Positions 7,927 through 16,701 of a stretch of 64,000 nucleotides of DNA are shown here, one piece after another; position 1 is the stretch's first letter, and each line of letters starts with the position of its first letter. The notes beneath the pieces are model-generated. The model saw only the letters and a list, made by a program, of their open reading frames with translations. It did not search any database and had not been told where the DNA came from. Both the position numbers and the translations under genes were made by a program. The DNA lies in NCBI GenBank assembly GCA_004297725.1, contig SCUS01000156.1, positions 62,001-126,000 of the forward strand. Reading direction: 5' to 3'. The DNA is from Myxococcaceae bacterium. Its GTDB lineage: Bacteria; Myxococcota_A; Polyangia; Polyangiales; Ga0077539.

Positions 7927-9609
7927 ATGGTTGCCTCATCCCTGGCCCTGGTGGTGGCAGTTCCGATGCAGCTCGCGGCGGCGGCGGGGGTCGAGCTGGC
8001 GGGCGGATATGACTCCACGGTGCTCAACCAGCAGACGCTCTCCTATGGAGACGGCGCCCTCACCCGCGGTGCGGTCGACCTGCAGTTCGGTCACCGCGGA
8101 GAGACGGTGCGTCAGCTCCTGCGCACGCGCGGCGAGTACTACTTCACCCAGGGCGAGGGGCGCGCTTTCGACCAGGGAGACTTCGTCTCGCTGACCCGCT
8201 ACGCCCTCCACGTCGAGCCGAGCGAAGACTGGCTCGTCGAGGGCGAGGCGAGCTACGCGCTCGGCCAGTCGTCGCTGCTCCTCGGCCGAGGAGGCAGCCC
8301 CTTCCTGTCCTTCCAGCGGGGCGTCTTCGGCGACCTCACCGGGCAGCTCCGGGCGCAGCACAACTTCTCCGACACGTGGCGGGCCTCGCTGCTCGGCGGA
8401 ATCCTCAACCGACACGCGGTCGACATCCCCGACAACCTCGCGCGCAACAACATGCTGACCTTCGTGAGCGCCCTCGAGGCCGCGCACGACTTCGACGACA
8501 ACAACGTCGGCATCGCCGCCGCGCGCGGCGAGTACTTCCTCATCGACGGCTACGCCAACTGGGTGCCCCGCATCGTCGGCTACGCCGGGCTGCGGCACTT
8601 CTTCGGCGACCACACCACCCTCACCCTGCTCGGCGGCGTCGACTCCCTCGCCGACCAGAACGACACCTCGCAGTTCTTCGTCGGCCCCTACGCCAACACC
8701 GCGCTCTCGGTGGTGATCCCCGAAGACCACCTCTCCTTCGGCGTGGGCGCCCGCTACGAGTACGCCATCGTGGGCACCACCCGCTGCAACGTGGTGGTGC
8801 CGGCGGGCGGCGCGTGCCCCACCAGCGCGGTGGCCGCGGGCGGCACCGGTCGCATCCTGGGCGGCAACCTCAGCGCGCTCTGGCGCCCCGGCGAGGGGGT
8901 GGTCTCCTTCACCGCAGACCTCAACGCCGACTACGGCCTCACGGAGAACGCCGCCCCGGGCTCCACCGCGGCGAGGATCACCACCCGCGAGGTCGCGAAC
9001 TTCAACCTGTCGGCGCTCGCCGGGGTGCGCTTCATCCTCGGGCGACAGTTCTCGATCTTCGCCCGCTACAACTTCCTCTACTCCAGCATCTCGCCCCGGA
9101 CGACGGGCTTCTGCACCAACGACAGCGACATCTGCAACGTCGTGCGCCACGTCGCGATGCTCGGGGTCACCTTCGCGCTCGGCAGCGACGACGACGGCGT
9201 GACCGAGCCGCTCATCCCCTACGAGGAGCTTGAGGCCCTGCAAGACGCGCGAGGCGCGGGAAGCAACCCGTCCAGCGCGGGCCTCGGGGGTGACGACAGC
9301 CTGCTCACCAGCGACCCCTTCGACCTCGCGACCCCGGATGCTCCGCCCTCCTCCACCTCCGGGGAGCCGGGCTCGGGCTGGCTGCCCGCGCGCGGCAGCG
9401 ACCCCAACGCAGCGGTCGACCCCAACGCACCGGTCGATCCCAACGCGCCGCGCCCCCGCTATTCGACGCAGCCGACCACGCGGCAGGCCACGCAACGATC
9501 GACCTCGCCGGTGAACCATGGCAATGCGCCGGTCGCCCCCGCTTCTCCACCATCGGGTGGAAGAGCAGGCGACACCGGGCAGAGCCCTCAGGGAGAATCC
9601 AACCCATGA
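7927..9609 (+). CDS. outer-membrane beta-barrel protein of the polysaccharide export operon
   Basis: A 560-residue protein. The N-terminus (SSLALVVAVPMQLAAAAG) is a signal peptide. From about residue 25 to 425 it alternates hydrophobic and polar residues with many aromatic strand ends and short turns (GGYDSTVLNQ, LRTRGEYYFTQG, FSIFARYNFLYSSI), as in a large outer-membrane barrel. The last 130 residues are Pro/Ser/Gly-rich and disordered, with a DPNAAVDPNAPVDPNAP repeat. It overlaps the Wzz-type gene by four bases (ATGA at 9606-9609). A barrel encoded with a PCP and a short OPX lipoprotein matches the EpsX/EpsY-like composite translocon known from Myxococcus xanthus. Assignment to that role is inference from context and fold. 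Confidence 0.8.
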   Translation: MVASSLALVVAVPMQLAAAAGVELAGGYDSTVLNQQTLSYGDGALTRGAVDLQFGHRGETVRQLLRTRGEYYFTQGEGRAFDQGDFVSLTRYALHVEPSEDWLVEGEASYALGQSSLLLGRGGSPFLSFQRGVFGDLTGQLRAQHNFSDTWRASLLGGILNRHAVDIPDNLARNNMLTFVSALEAAHDFDDNNVGIAAARGEYFLIDGYANWVPRIVGYAGLRHFFGDHTTLTLLGGVDSLADQNDTSQFFVGPYANTALSVVIPEDHLSFGVGARYEYAIVGTTRCNVVVPAGGACPTSAVAAGGTGRILGGNLSALWRPGEGVVSFTADLNADYGLTENAAPGSTAARITTREVANFNLSALAGVRFILGRQFSIFARYNFLYSSISPRTTGFCTNDSDICNVVRHVAMLGVTFALGSDDDGVTEPLIPYEELEALQDARGAGSNPSSAGLGGDDSLLTSDPFDLATPDAPPSSTSGEPGSGWLPARGSDPNAAVDPNAPVDPNAPRPRYSTQPTTRQATQRSTSPVNHGNAPVAPASPPSGGRAGDTGQSPQGESNP

Positions 9610-11195
9610 CCATGGGAGAGAAGGAAGACCAGCCGCTCTCGCTCAAAGACCTGCTGGCCAATTACGGCGCACTCGCTCGCCGGGGCCTCCGCTACTGGAA
9701 GCGGGGCCTCGCGGTGTTCTTCGTCATCATGCTCGCGGGCATGGCCTGGGTGGTCACCCGCCCTCGAACGTACCGCTCCGAGGCGCGCTTCCAGGTGCAG
9801 GAGCAGGAGCGCCCGGACGGCAACGGACCGGGCGCCGAGGAGGTGCAGCGGTCGATCGAGAACCGCCTGTCGCAGGTCTACGGCTCGCGCACCAACGTCA
9901 TCACGCTCATCAACCGGCTGCACCTGTACCCGCTGCTCCAGGGCAAGACCTCCGAGACCAAGCTCGCCGAGCTCTTCTGGGGCAGCCTCGACCGGAGCAT
10001 CCAGACCGACACGGTGCAGGTGGGGTTCAAGTACGGCAACCCCGAAGACGCCCAGCGCGTGGTGCAGGGCCTCATCGACATGTTCGTCAACGCGCGGCGC
10101 AACACCGCCGTCGAGCGGGCGCGCGAGTCGCTCCAGACCGTCGACGCGCAGCTCCACCAGCTCGAAGGGTCGCTCGCCGAACGGCAGCAGTCGCTCGACC
10201 AGTTCGTGCTGGCCAACCAGGCGATGGTCGAGGAGGTCCGCGCCCGACGCGGCGGGCCCACGCGCATCCAGATCGGCCCCAACGGCGCCGCCCCGGCGCG
10301 CGCCCCGGAGGTCGACAACCGCACCTCGGCGCGCACCCGACGGCTGCAGACCCGCATCGCGCAGCTCAACGCCAGCGTCGAGGCGCTCCGCAACCCGTCC
10401 CAGCCCAGCGCCCCATCGGCCGACGAGCCCCCGGAGCTCACCGCCCTGCGCGAGCGGGTGAGGGCCAAGCAGGCCGAGGTCCTGGCGATGCGCCAGCGCT
10501 TCACCCCCGACTGGCCCCCGCGAGCCTCGGCGGAGCGGGAGCTCCAGCAGATGGTCACCGAGCTCAACGGCGTCATCGCCCGGCAGCGCGGCGCCCAGCA
10601 GAGCGCGCAGAACCTCTCCCAGGCCGAGCGCGAGCAGCGCATCGAGTCGATCAATCGGGAGATCCAGCAGGCCCGCAACGAGCTCGCGGAGAGCCAGCGC
10701 GCCGACAACGCCGCCCCGTCGGCCGCCGGCACCCAGCCGCGCACCCCCACGCCGGCCCCCAACGCCCCGAACCCCCTCACCCGCAGCAACATCGTCGCGG
10801 TCGAGGCCGAGTTCGACCGGCTCACCACCGACGTGAGCACCACCCGCACCAGCTACCAGGAACTCCTCCGCCGCAAGTTCGACCGTCAGGCCGACATGCG
10901 CCGCGCCGAGCTGAGCGGCGGCGAGCAGATCCGCATCCTCGACGCGCCCTCGCGCCCCATCGAGCCCGAGCCCCCGGGTCGCACCAAGCTCGCGGTGATC
11001 GTCTCGCTCCTCGCGATGATCTTCGCCTTCGGCACCGCGCTGATCTCCGGCTTCATCGACACCCGCATCTACGACCAGGACGACCTGCGCCGCTGGGGCG
11101 AGCTCCCCGAGCTGCCGTTCATCCCCGACCTTCACTACGACGGCCCGGTGACCCGCTCCGGCGCCTCGGCCTCGTCCGCCCCGCCCCCGGCCTGA
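9606..11195 (+). CDS. polysaccharide co-polymerase (Wzz/GumC type, no kinase domain)
   Basis: A 529-residue inner-membrane chain-length/co-polymerase protein. A cytoplasmic N-terminus is followed by a membrane segment at about residues 37-55 (LAVFFVIMLAGMAWVVT). Then comes a Wzz domain (RTYRSEARFQVQE) and a long periplasmic coiled-coil region rich in Gln, Arg and Ala. A second membrane segment follows at about 462-485 (LAVIVSLLAMIFAFGTALISG), preceded by a Pro-rich motif of Wzz type (DAPSRPIEPEPPGR). The C-terminal tail is about 45 residues and lacks the BY-kinase Walker motifs, so any kinase must be separate. It controls chain length and contacts the OPX protein encoded next. The start is set by the four-base overlap with the barrel gene. 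Confidence 0.9.
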   Translation: MTMGEKEDQPLSLKDLLANYGALARRGLRYWKRGLAVFFVIMLAGMAWVVTRPRTYRSEARFQVQEQERPDGNGPGAEEVQRSIENRLSQVYGSRTNVITLINRLHLYPLLQGKTSETKLAELFWGSLDRSIQTDTVQVGFKYGNPEDAQRVVQGLIDMFVNARRNTAVERARESLQTVDAQLHQLEGSLAERQQSLDQFVLANQAMVEEVRARRGGPTRIQIGPNGAAPARAPEVDNRTSARTRRLQTRIAQLNASVEALRNPSQPSAPSADEPPELTALRERVRAKQAEVLAMRQRFTPDWPPRASAERELQQMVTELNGVIARQRGAQQSAQNLSQAEREQRIESINREIQQARNELAESQRADNAAPSAAGTQPRTPTPAPNAPNPLTRSNIVAVEAEFDRLTTDVSTTRTSYQELLRRKFDRQADMRRAELSGGEQIRILDAPSRPIEPEPPGRTKLAVIVSLLAMIFAFGTALISGFIDTRIYDQDDLRRWGELPELPFIPDLHYDGPVTRSGASASSAPPPA

Positions 11196-11255
11196 ACCCT
11201 CGTCGGCATTTCGCCGATTGCCATCCACAGCCCTGGATATGATACATCGCGAACC

Positions 11256-11837
11256 ATGCGTGATTTGCGCTCGATGTGTCTCGCCAGCCTCCTGTCCCTC
11301 GCGGCCTGCCGCTCGACCCTCACGGGTCCGTGGCCGCCCGTCGAGGCCGCCGTGCAGGAGTATCGCGTCGGCTCAGGCGACATCATTCGCATCGCCGTCT
11401 TCGGCAACGCCGAGCTCAACACCCGGGTGACCGTGCGACCCGACGGGCGCATCACGCTGCCGCTCCTCAACGAGGTCACCGTCACCGGCAAGACCATCAA
11501 CGAGATCACCCGCGAGGTCACCGAGGGCTACCGCCGCTTCGTGCAAGACGCGCGCGTCTCCGTGGTCGTCGAGGAGGTGCACAGCTACCGGGTGTTCGTG
11601 ACCGGCAAGGTCATCCGCCCGGGCGACTTCGAGTCCCGGATGCCCGTCACCGTCATGCAGGCCCTCGCGCTCGCGGGCGGCGGGGCGCGGGGCGCCAACC
11701 TCGACCACATCATCGTGCTGCGCCGGGCCAGCAACGGCCGCGAGGAGCGCTACGAGGTGTCCCTCAACGACATCCTCGAAGGCCAGATGCAGCAGAACTT
11801 CACGCTGCGCTCGGGCGACACCGTCGTCGTCCCCTGA
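11256..11837 (+). CDS. short polysaccharide export (OPX/Wza-like) lipoprotein
   Basis: A 193-residue OPX protein. A lipoprotein signal ends at LAACRS (Cys18). It is followed by the polysaccharide export domain (YRVGSGDIIRIAVFGNAELN, VRPDGRITLPLLNEVTVTGKT) and one SLBB-like domain (HSYRVFVTGKVIRPGDFES), ending at the terminal LRSGDTVVVP. E. coli Wza is about twice as long and has a C-terminal amphipathic helix that forms its own outer-membrane pore. That part is absent here. The protein therefore probably relies on the beta-barrel encoded two genes upstream to cross the outer membrane. It is the last gene of the export operon, and a strong hairpin follows at 11879-11907. Confidence 0.9.
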   Translation: MRDLRSMCLASLLSLAACRSTLTGPWPPVEAAVQEYRVGSGDIIRIAVFGNAELNTRVTVRPDGRITLPLLNEVTVTGKTINEITREVTEGYRRFVQDARVSVVVEEVHSYRVFVTGKVIRPGDFESRMPVTVMQALALAGGGARGANLDHIIVLRRASNGREERYEVSLNDILEGQMQQNFTLRSGDTVVVP

Positions 11838-11878
11838 CGGTCGCCCTCCCCTTACCCCTTCACCGACGCTCGACGCGC

Positions 11879-11907
11879 CCGCCCGGGAGATCACTCCCCC
11901 CGGGCGG
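11879..11907. terminator. bidirectional terminator hairpin
   Basis: A perfect 9-bp stem pairs CCGCCCGGG (11879-11887) with CCCGGGCGG (11899-11907) around an 11-base loop. It lies between the convergent OPX gene (ends 11837) and slyD (ends 11931). No T tract follows on either strand, so termination may be weak or Rho-assisted. Confidence 0.55.
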
Positions 11908-11930
11908 ACACCGGATCACTCAGCGACGCC

Positions 11931-12419
11931 TCAGTGGTGCGCGCCGCCGTGGCCGTGCACGTGGCCGTGGGCGAGCTCCTCCTCGGAGGCCGCGCGCACG
12001 TCCTGGATGCTCACATCGAAGTGGAGCTCCTGGCCCGCCAGGGGGTGGTTGGCGTCGAGGCTGATCATGTCACCCTCGATCGCGATCACCCGCAGGTGCA
12101 GCGGCTCGCCGCCCGGGCCGACGCCCTGCAGCTCGAGGCCCACCCGGGGCTCCGGGGTCTTGGGCAGGCGCGCCCTGGCGACCTTCATCACCAGCTCTTC
12201 GCGCCACTCGCCGTAGCCGTCTTCGGGCTTCACCGTGACCTTCAGGTTGGACCCGGCCGTCTTGCCCTGCAGGGCCTCCTCGAGCCCCGCCACGATGTTG
12301 CCGTGACCGTGGAGATAGACCATCGGCGAGCCCCCCTGGGAGCTGTCGATCACCGCGCCCGCCCCGTCGCGGAGCGTGTAGTCGAAGGACACCACCGAAC
12401 CATTCGCAATCGTCGTCAT
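11931..12419 (-). CDS. slyD: SlyD-like FKBP-type peptidyl-prolyl isomerase
   Basis: A 162-residue prolyl isomerase/chaperone. The FKBP half has SVVSFDYTLRDGAGAVID. The substrate-binding insert-in-flap region carries PMVYLHGHGNIVAGLEEAL and the typical PEDGYGEW. The distal part has NHPLAGQELHFDVSI, a SlyD signature. The tail is His-rich (HGHVHGHGGAHH), the usual nickel-binding end of SlyD. I start at the ATG at 12419 (MTTIANG), which has GAGGAG/GAGG upstream. The longer frame back to 12581 adds a Trp/Arg-rich segment unlike the family. It is cytosolic and probably also supports metallocentre maturation. It is divergent from the FGE-like gene. Confidence 0.92.
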   Translation of the reverse strand: MTTIANGSVVSFDYTLRDGAGAVIDSSQGGSPMVYLHGHGNIVAGLEEALQGKTAGSNLKVTVKPEDGYGEWREELVMKVARARLPKTPEPRVGLELQGVGPGGEPLHLRVIAIEGDMISLDANHPLAGQELHFDVSIQDVRAASEEELAHGHVHGHGGAHH

Positions 12420-12679
12420 CGTCAGCCTCGTCTCCTCGATGCCCGCGCCGTCACGCATCACCAGCGTCCGTGCGCAAGTTTCGGCGCAACCTGCCATCAA
12501 CCCCCAGCGGCGTCGATGCCAGAGAGCCCAAAATCCCCGACGAATCCTTGTGGGGACAATGTAGGTGTAGTTCGCTGCCATCAGGACGCATCACGGCATC
12601 GGTGACGCCCGGCAAACCTTCTGGAGGGGGCGCTCGAGGGTGGCCCATGCCGTGCAGCCTGCGCCCGACGGTGGTCTCC

Positions 12680-13522
12680 ATGGATTTGATCGCTCCCTAT
12701 GGCCTTCGCAGCGTGCTGGCGCTCGTCGTGGTGGCCTCGGCTTCCTTCAGCGCGCATGGGGTCGCTCGCGGTCAGAACCGCCCTTCGGCGGATGCGTCGG
12801 CGACCGCCGTCGCGCCCTCGCGGCCGTCACCCGCGGCGCCTCCGACCCCGCGATGCCCCGAGGGGATGGTGCTGGCCGAGGGGGAGTACTGCAGCAACGT
12901 CGACCAGCGATGCCTGCGCTGGCTCGATCCGGAGACGCAGATGCGCTGCGCGGAGTTCGCCCCGTCGCGCTGCACCGGCCGCCGTCGGCCGCTCTCGGTG
13001 TGCGTCGATCGCTACGAGTACCCCAACCAGCCGGGCGTGCGACCGGAGGTGATGGTGAGCTGGTACGAGGCCCGGCGCGCCTGCGAGAACCAGCACAAGC
13101 GCCTCTGCACGCAGTCCGAGTGGACCTTCGCCTGCGAGGGCCCGGACATGAACCCCTACCCCACCGGGCTGCGGCGTGACCCCGAGGCCTGCCGCATCGA
13201 CCACCAGACGATCCGCCCCAACCGCCCGCGGCTGAGCAACCCGATGACCACCGCCGACGAGAGCGCCCGGCTCTACGAGGCCGTCCCCTCGGGCACCATG
13301 AACCGCTGCGTCTCCTGGGCGGGCGTGCACGACATGACCGGCAACGCCGACGAGTGGACCATCAACGAGTCGGGCAGGCCCTTCCAGTCGGCGCTCAAGG
13401 GCGGATGGTGGGGCCACATCCGGGCGCGCTGCCGCCCGTCGACGATCTCCCACAACGAGGGCTTCGTGTACTACCAGATCGGGTTCCGCTGCTGCGCCGA
13501 CCCGACCGCCTCGACCCCCTGA
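12680..13522 (+). CDS. secreted FGE-sulfatase-modifying-factor (SUMF1)-like protein
   Basis: A 280-residue protein with a signal peptide (residues 1-33, ending SAHGVARG), a short Pro/Ala linker and a cysteine-rich SUMF1/FGE-like domain. Visible family elements are VCVDRYEYPNQPG, VSWYEARRACENQHKRLCTQSEWTFACEGP, HDMTGNADEWT, LKGGWWGHIRARCRP and the closing IGFRCC. In bacteria many such domains are not formylglycine generators but binding or scaffold modules. The paired cysteines here suit an oxidised periplasmic or extracellular location. The start at 12680 gives a clean signal peptide. The longer frame from 12470 is rejected as non-coding leader. It is divergent from slyD across 260 bases in which I see no clear promoter. 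Confidence 0.82.
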   Translation: MDLIAPYGLRSVLALVVVASASFSAHGVARGQNRPSADASATAVAPSRPSPAAPPTPRCPEGMVLAEGEYCSNVDQRCLRWLDPETQMRCAEFAPSRCTGRRRPLSVCVDRYEYPNQPGVRPEVMVSWYEARRACENQHKRLCTQSEWTFACEGPDMNPYPTGLRRDPEACRIDHQTIRPNRPRLSNPMTTADESARLYEAVPSGTMNRCVSWAGVHDMTGNADEWTINESGRPFQSALKGGWWGHIRARCRPSTISHNEGFVYYQIGFRCCADPTASTP

Positions 13523-13565
13523 GCGCCCTTCGCGGCGCACGCCGTTGCGGGCCGCGACAGCGATG

Positions 13566-14459
13566 TCAGTACTCGCCCCGCCCCGCGATGCGGATGCGCG
13601 ACGCCGACTGACGCTCGTCCCACGGATCGCCCTCCCTCCAGGCGACCTCGCCGCTCGTCCCCCAGCCCACCTCGCGCACCGCAGGGCCCTCGAACTTCAT
13701 CCAGAGCAGACCGCCGTCCGAGCGCGTCGCCTGGTCGAGGCAGGCCACCCGGGTGGTCTCCCCGTTGTCCCAGTAGAGCGACGCGGCGTGAGGGACGTGG
13801 ATGTGCCCGCAGAGCACCCACGGCGGCCGAAGCCGGGTGACCAGCAGCGCCGCGTAGGGGTTTCCCACCTGGGGCCAGTGCGCTCGACGGATGCCGCGGG
13901 CGCCCACCACCGCCACGGCGCTCTCCATCCCGGCGATGCCTCGGGGCCACTCGTGGAGCAGCAGCAGGTCGGCCCCGGGGATGGCGCAGGCCGCGTCCAC
14001 GTCGTCCTTGCGGAAGTACCCGGCCTGCTTGTTGGTCTCGGCGTTACAGGCCGGGACCCTCGGGCGCATGTAGCGCGTGGGCGCGTAGATGCCCGAGAGG
14101 AAGCCCACCTGCAGGCCCTCGACGGCCCGCACCCCGGCCCGGCCGAGGTAGGTGACCTTCGGCGCCAGCTCGCCCCCGTCGGGCATCAGGTCGAGCTCCT
14201 CGAAGCTCTCGTTGTTGCCGCCCACGAAGTAGAAGGGCCGGGACATCTCCCGCTCGCCCGTCGCGTAGGCCGCGAACTCCGCGGGCATGGCGCGCTTGGT
14301 TGCCTTGCGCCGGTGGTCGTCGGGGGTCGCGAAGGTCTCCACGTCGCCGACGCACAGCACCGCCGCGACCCGCTCACCACGTGACTGTTCGAGCGCGTCG
14401 ATCCACTCTTCGACGCGGAAGAACCTTCCGTGCACATCTCCTACCGCCGCCACGAGCAT
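13566..14459 (-). CDS. calcineurin-like metallophosphoesterase
   Basis: A 297-residue soluble protein. The metal-binding motifs of the family are in order: VAAVGDVHGRF (D-x-H), VLCVGDVE (GD-x-x), VGGNNES (GN-[HN]-E-like), later LLLHEWPRG, and ALLVTRLRPPWVLCGHIHVPH (G-H-x-H). This is the full set for a two-metal phosphoesterase. The substrate could be a nucleotide, phosphoprotein or phospholipid. The start is the ATG at 14459 (MLVAAVGDVHG), placing the first motif right at the N-terminus as usual; the upstream extension is not family-like. It is convergent with the FGE-like gene, with only 43 bases between. Confidence 0.85.
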   Translation of the reverse strand: MLVAAVGDVHGRFFRVEEWIDALEQSRGERVAAVLCVGDVETFATPDDHRRKATKRAMPAEFAAYATGEREMSRPFYFVGGNNESFEELDLMPDGGELAPKVTYLGRAGVRAVEGLQVGFLSGIYAPTRYMRPRVPACNAETNKQAGYFRKDDVDAACAIPGADLLLLHEWPRGIAGMESAVAVVGARGIRRAHWPQVGNPYAALLVTRLRPPWVLCGHIHVPHAASLYWDNGETTRVACLDQATRSDGGLLWMKFEGPAVREVGWGTSGEVAWREGDPWDERQSASRIRIAGRGEY

Positions 14460-14602
14460 CGCGCGTTGAAGGCAGCCTAGCGCACCTGGGGAGCCCGCGG
14501 GGGTCTGACAAGCTATGTCCGATGCATCGGGTGGGCCGAGGGGCGGGCGCCGCACGCGCCATCGCCCGGGCTGCCCCGTGGTTTCGCGGCTGCCGGGCGG
14601 TG

Positions 14603-14620
14603 CGAGGAGGATCGTCCTCG
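14603..14620 (-). terminator. possible terminator hairpin
   Basis: The inverted repeat CGAGGA-ggatcg-TCCTCG lies just past the stop of the minus-strand gene ending at 14658 and before the metallophosphoesterase start. No T tract is present. The rest of the 200-base gap shows nothing else I can name. Confidence 0.3.
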
Positions 14621-14657
14621 GGGGGGTGGAGCTCCCAGAGGGGGGCCTCGGGAGGTC

Positions 14658-15272
14658 TCAGCGGTAGCGGGCGAGGGTCTCGAGGAAGCGCTTCTCGGCG
14701 ACCTCGAGCCAGGCCGCCGGGGCCTCGGCCAGGGTCGCGGCGAGGGCCTCTCCCCAGCGCTCGAGGATCGACGTGTTGGGGACCTCGTTGGCGGTGCGCA
14801 TCGGGAGGCCGACGGCCTCGACGAGGTCCTGCGCCCGGTCGGTCTCCAGCAGCGCGAGCCCGGCCCGCAGCGCCGCCCTCACGCGCTCGGCCTCGATCTC
14901 CGAGAACACCGGGTCGGCGGGCGTGCGGTGCTTCTCGAAGTAGCGCCGCAGCAGCAGGCCCGCGCCGTAGGTGCGGTAGACGTTGTTCACCGCGTCGGCC
15001 GCCCTGCCGCCGGGGACGAAGCGCTCGAAGACCCAGCGGATGCCCTGGGTGACGTTGCCCCGGATGGTGGTGGTCTCCTCGATGTCCACCAGGATGCGGC
15101 GGGCGCCGTGGGTGAGCACCACCCCGTAGCTGCGGGCCAGGCGGTCGACCATCGCCGCGCGGAGGGTGCGCACCACCGGGAGGTCGACCAGCGGGGGCAG
15201 CGCCAGCCGGGCGCCCCCCGCGAGGAGGCCGTACATCGCCAGCACCGAGTCGCTCTGCGCGCGTTCGCTCAT
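14658..15272 (-). CDS. hypothetical protein with hydrophobic N-terminal region, 204 aa
   Basis: Not recognised with confidence. After a short polar start, residues 10-55 are Ala/Leu-rich (MYGLLAGGARLALPPLVDLPVVRTLRAAMVDRLARSYGVVLT). This resembles the helical membrane-associated DUF697-type region only loosely. The remainder has ILVDIEETTTIRGNVTQGIRWVFERFVPGG and a helical C-terminus with many Ala and Glu. The start at 15272 (MSERAQSD) is preferred; the upstream extension is low-complexity and would overlap the promoter of the divergent P450 gene. The 61 bases between it and the P450 gene must carry one or both promoters. A membrane-linked regulatory role is speculation. Confidence 0.65.
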   Translation of the reverse strand: MSERAQSDSVLAMYGLLAGGARLALPPLVDLPVVRTLRAAMVDRLARSYGVVLTHGARRILVDIEETTTIRGNVTQGIRWVFERFVPGGRAADAVNNVYRTYGAGLLLRRYFEKHRTPADPVFSEIEAERVRAALRAGLALLETDRAQDLVEAVGLPMRTANEVPNTSILERWGEALAATLAEAPAAWLEVAEKRFLETLARYR

Positions 15273-15333
15273 GGGTCGAACCGTACCCGAGCGCCCTGGA
15301 AGCCGCGAGCAGGGACCGCTACGGTGCCGCTCC

Positions 15334-16692
15334 ATGAGCCTGCCCCCCGGACCGTCCACGCCCGCGCCGTGGAACCTCATTCGCTGGATGCGCGAGCCCC
15401 TGAGCGTGCTGAGAGAGTGCCGCGAGCGCTACGGAGAGACCTTCACCCTCCACCTCGGGGCCCTGCCTCCGATGGTGATCCTCTCCAACCCGGAGCACGT
15501 CCGGGAGGTCTTCGCGAGCGCCGGGGACGACATGCACGGCGGCAAGATCGCCCATGCCCTCCGCCCCTTCCTGGGCGAGCGCTCGGTGATCGTGCTCGAC
15601 GGGGCGCCGCACCGCACGATGCGCAAGCTGGTGATGCCGCCCTTCCACGGCGAGCGCATGCACGCGTACGGGCGCGACATGGTCGAGCTCACCCACGCCT
15701 CCATCGACCGGTGGCCCGTGGGGAAGGGGTTTCCCATCCACGAGCCGCTCCAGGGCATCACCCTCGACGTCATCCTGCGCACCGTCTACGGCGTGGACGA
15801 CGCCGCGGAGCGAGAGCGCCTCGGGGCCCAGCTCACGCGCCTCACCCACCTGGCCTCGTGGCCGCCGATGCTGCTCCCGCAGGTGCAGCGCGACCTCGGC
15901 CCGTGGAGCCCGTGGGGGAGGTTCGTGCGCGAGGGGCAGGTCGCCGACGCGAGCTTGATGGCCGGCATCGCCAGGCGGCGGCGCGAGGGCACCGAAGGTC
16001 GCACGGACATCCTCTCGATGTTCGTCGACGTCCGCGACGAGGAGGGCCGCGGCCTCGACGACCAGGACCTCCGCGACCAGCTCGTGACCCTCCTGGTCGC
16101 CGGTCACGAGACCACCGCCACCGCCCTCGCCTGGACCCTCCGCTGGGTGCTCTCCCTGCCCGCCGTGCGCGACCGGCTGCTGTCCGAGCTGCGCGCCGCG
16201 CAGCGCACCGGCCCGCTCACCCCGGAGCGCATCGCGAAGCTCGAGTACCTCGACGCGACGGTGCGGGAGGGCCTGCGCCTCCAGCCCGTGATCCCGCTGG
16301 TGGGGCGGGTGCTGCAACAGCCGATGCGCTTCGCGGGCTACGACCTCCCCGCGGGCGTGGCGCTCGCGCCCTCGGTGCACCTCGTCCACCAGAACCCGTC
16401 GCTCTACGAGAACCCCTCGCGCTTCGAGCCCGAGCGTTTCCTCGGCCGGCAGTACAAGGCCCACGAGTGGATCCCCTTCGGCGGCGGCATCCGCAAGTGC
16501 GTGGGGATGGCCTTCGCCCTCTACGAGATGAAGATGGTGCTCGCCACGGTGCTGTCCCGCGTCTGGCTCCGCACCGCCCCCGGGTACGCTCCTCGCGCGG
16601 TGCGCCGGAGCATCACCCTGACCCCCTCGCAGGGCATGCCCGTGATCGTCGACGCGGTGCTCCCTCGCCACCCCGTCCCCGCCGCCGCCTGA
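15334..16692 (+). CDS. cytochrome P450 monooxygenase
   Basis: A 452-residue soluble class I-type P450. The I-helix oxygen-activation motif is AGHETTA, the K-helix ExxR is in VREGLRLQP, and PERF follows (FEPERFLG). The haem-binding loop is FGGGIRKCVG with the axial Cys at residue 389 (codon 16498-16500). The sequence style (PPGPSTPAPWNLIRWMREP start and the distal WIPFGGGIRKC) resembles the CYP110/CYP135-like bacterial group near eukaryotic CYP4. The substrate is unknown and is often a fatty acid, sterol or terpenoid. No ferredoxin or reductase is adjacent. The start at 15334 gives normal family length. The 9-base spacing to the next gene indicates an operon with the beta-propeller lipoprotein and glgC. 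Confidence 0.93.
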   Translation: MSLPPGPSTPAPWNLIRWMREPLSVLRECRERYGETFTLHLGALPPMVILSNPEHVREVFASAGDDMHGGKIAHALRPFLGERSVIVLDGAPHRTMRKLVMPPFHGERMHAYGRDMVELTHASIDRWPVGKGFPIHEPLQGITLDVILRTVYGVDDAAERERLGAQLTRLTHLASWPPMLLPQVQRDLGPWSPWGRFVREGQVADASLMAGIARRRREGTEGRTDILSMFVDVRDEEGRGLDDQDLRDQLVTLLVAGHETTATALAWTLRWVLSLPAVRDRLLSELRAAQRTGPLTPERIAKLEYLDATVREGLRLQPVIPLVGRVLQQPMRFAGYDLPAGVALAPSVHLVHQNPSLYENPSRFEPERFLGRQYKAHEWIPFGGGIRKCVGMAFALYEMKMVLATVLSRVWLRTAPGYAPRAVRRSITLTPSQGMPVIVDAVLPRHPVPAAA

Positions 16693-16701
16693 GCCCCCGA
16701 C

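Noticed and set aside
12470..12679. N-terminal extension of the FGE-like protein
   Set aside because: The extra 70 residues look non-coding, and the start at 12680 gives a normal signal peptide.
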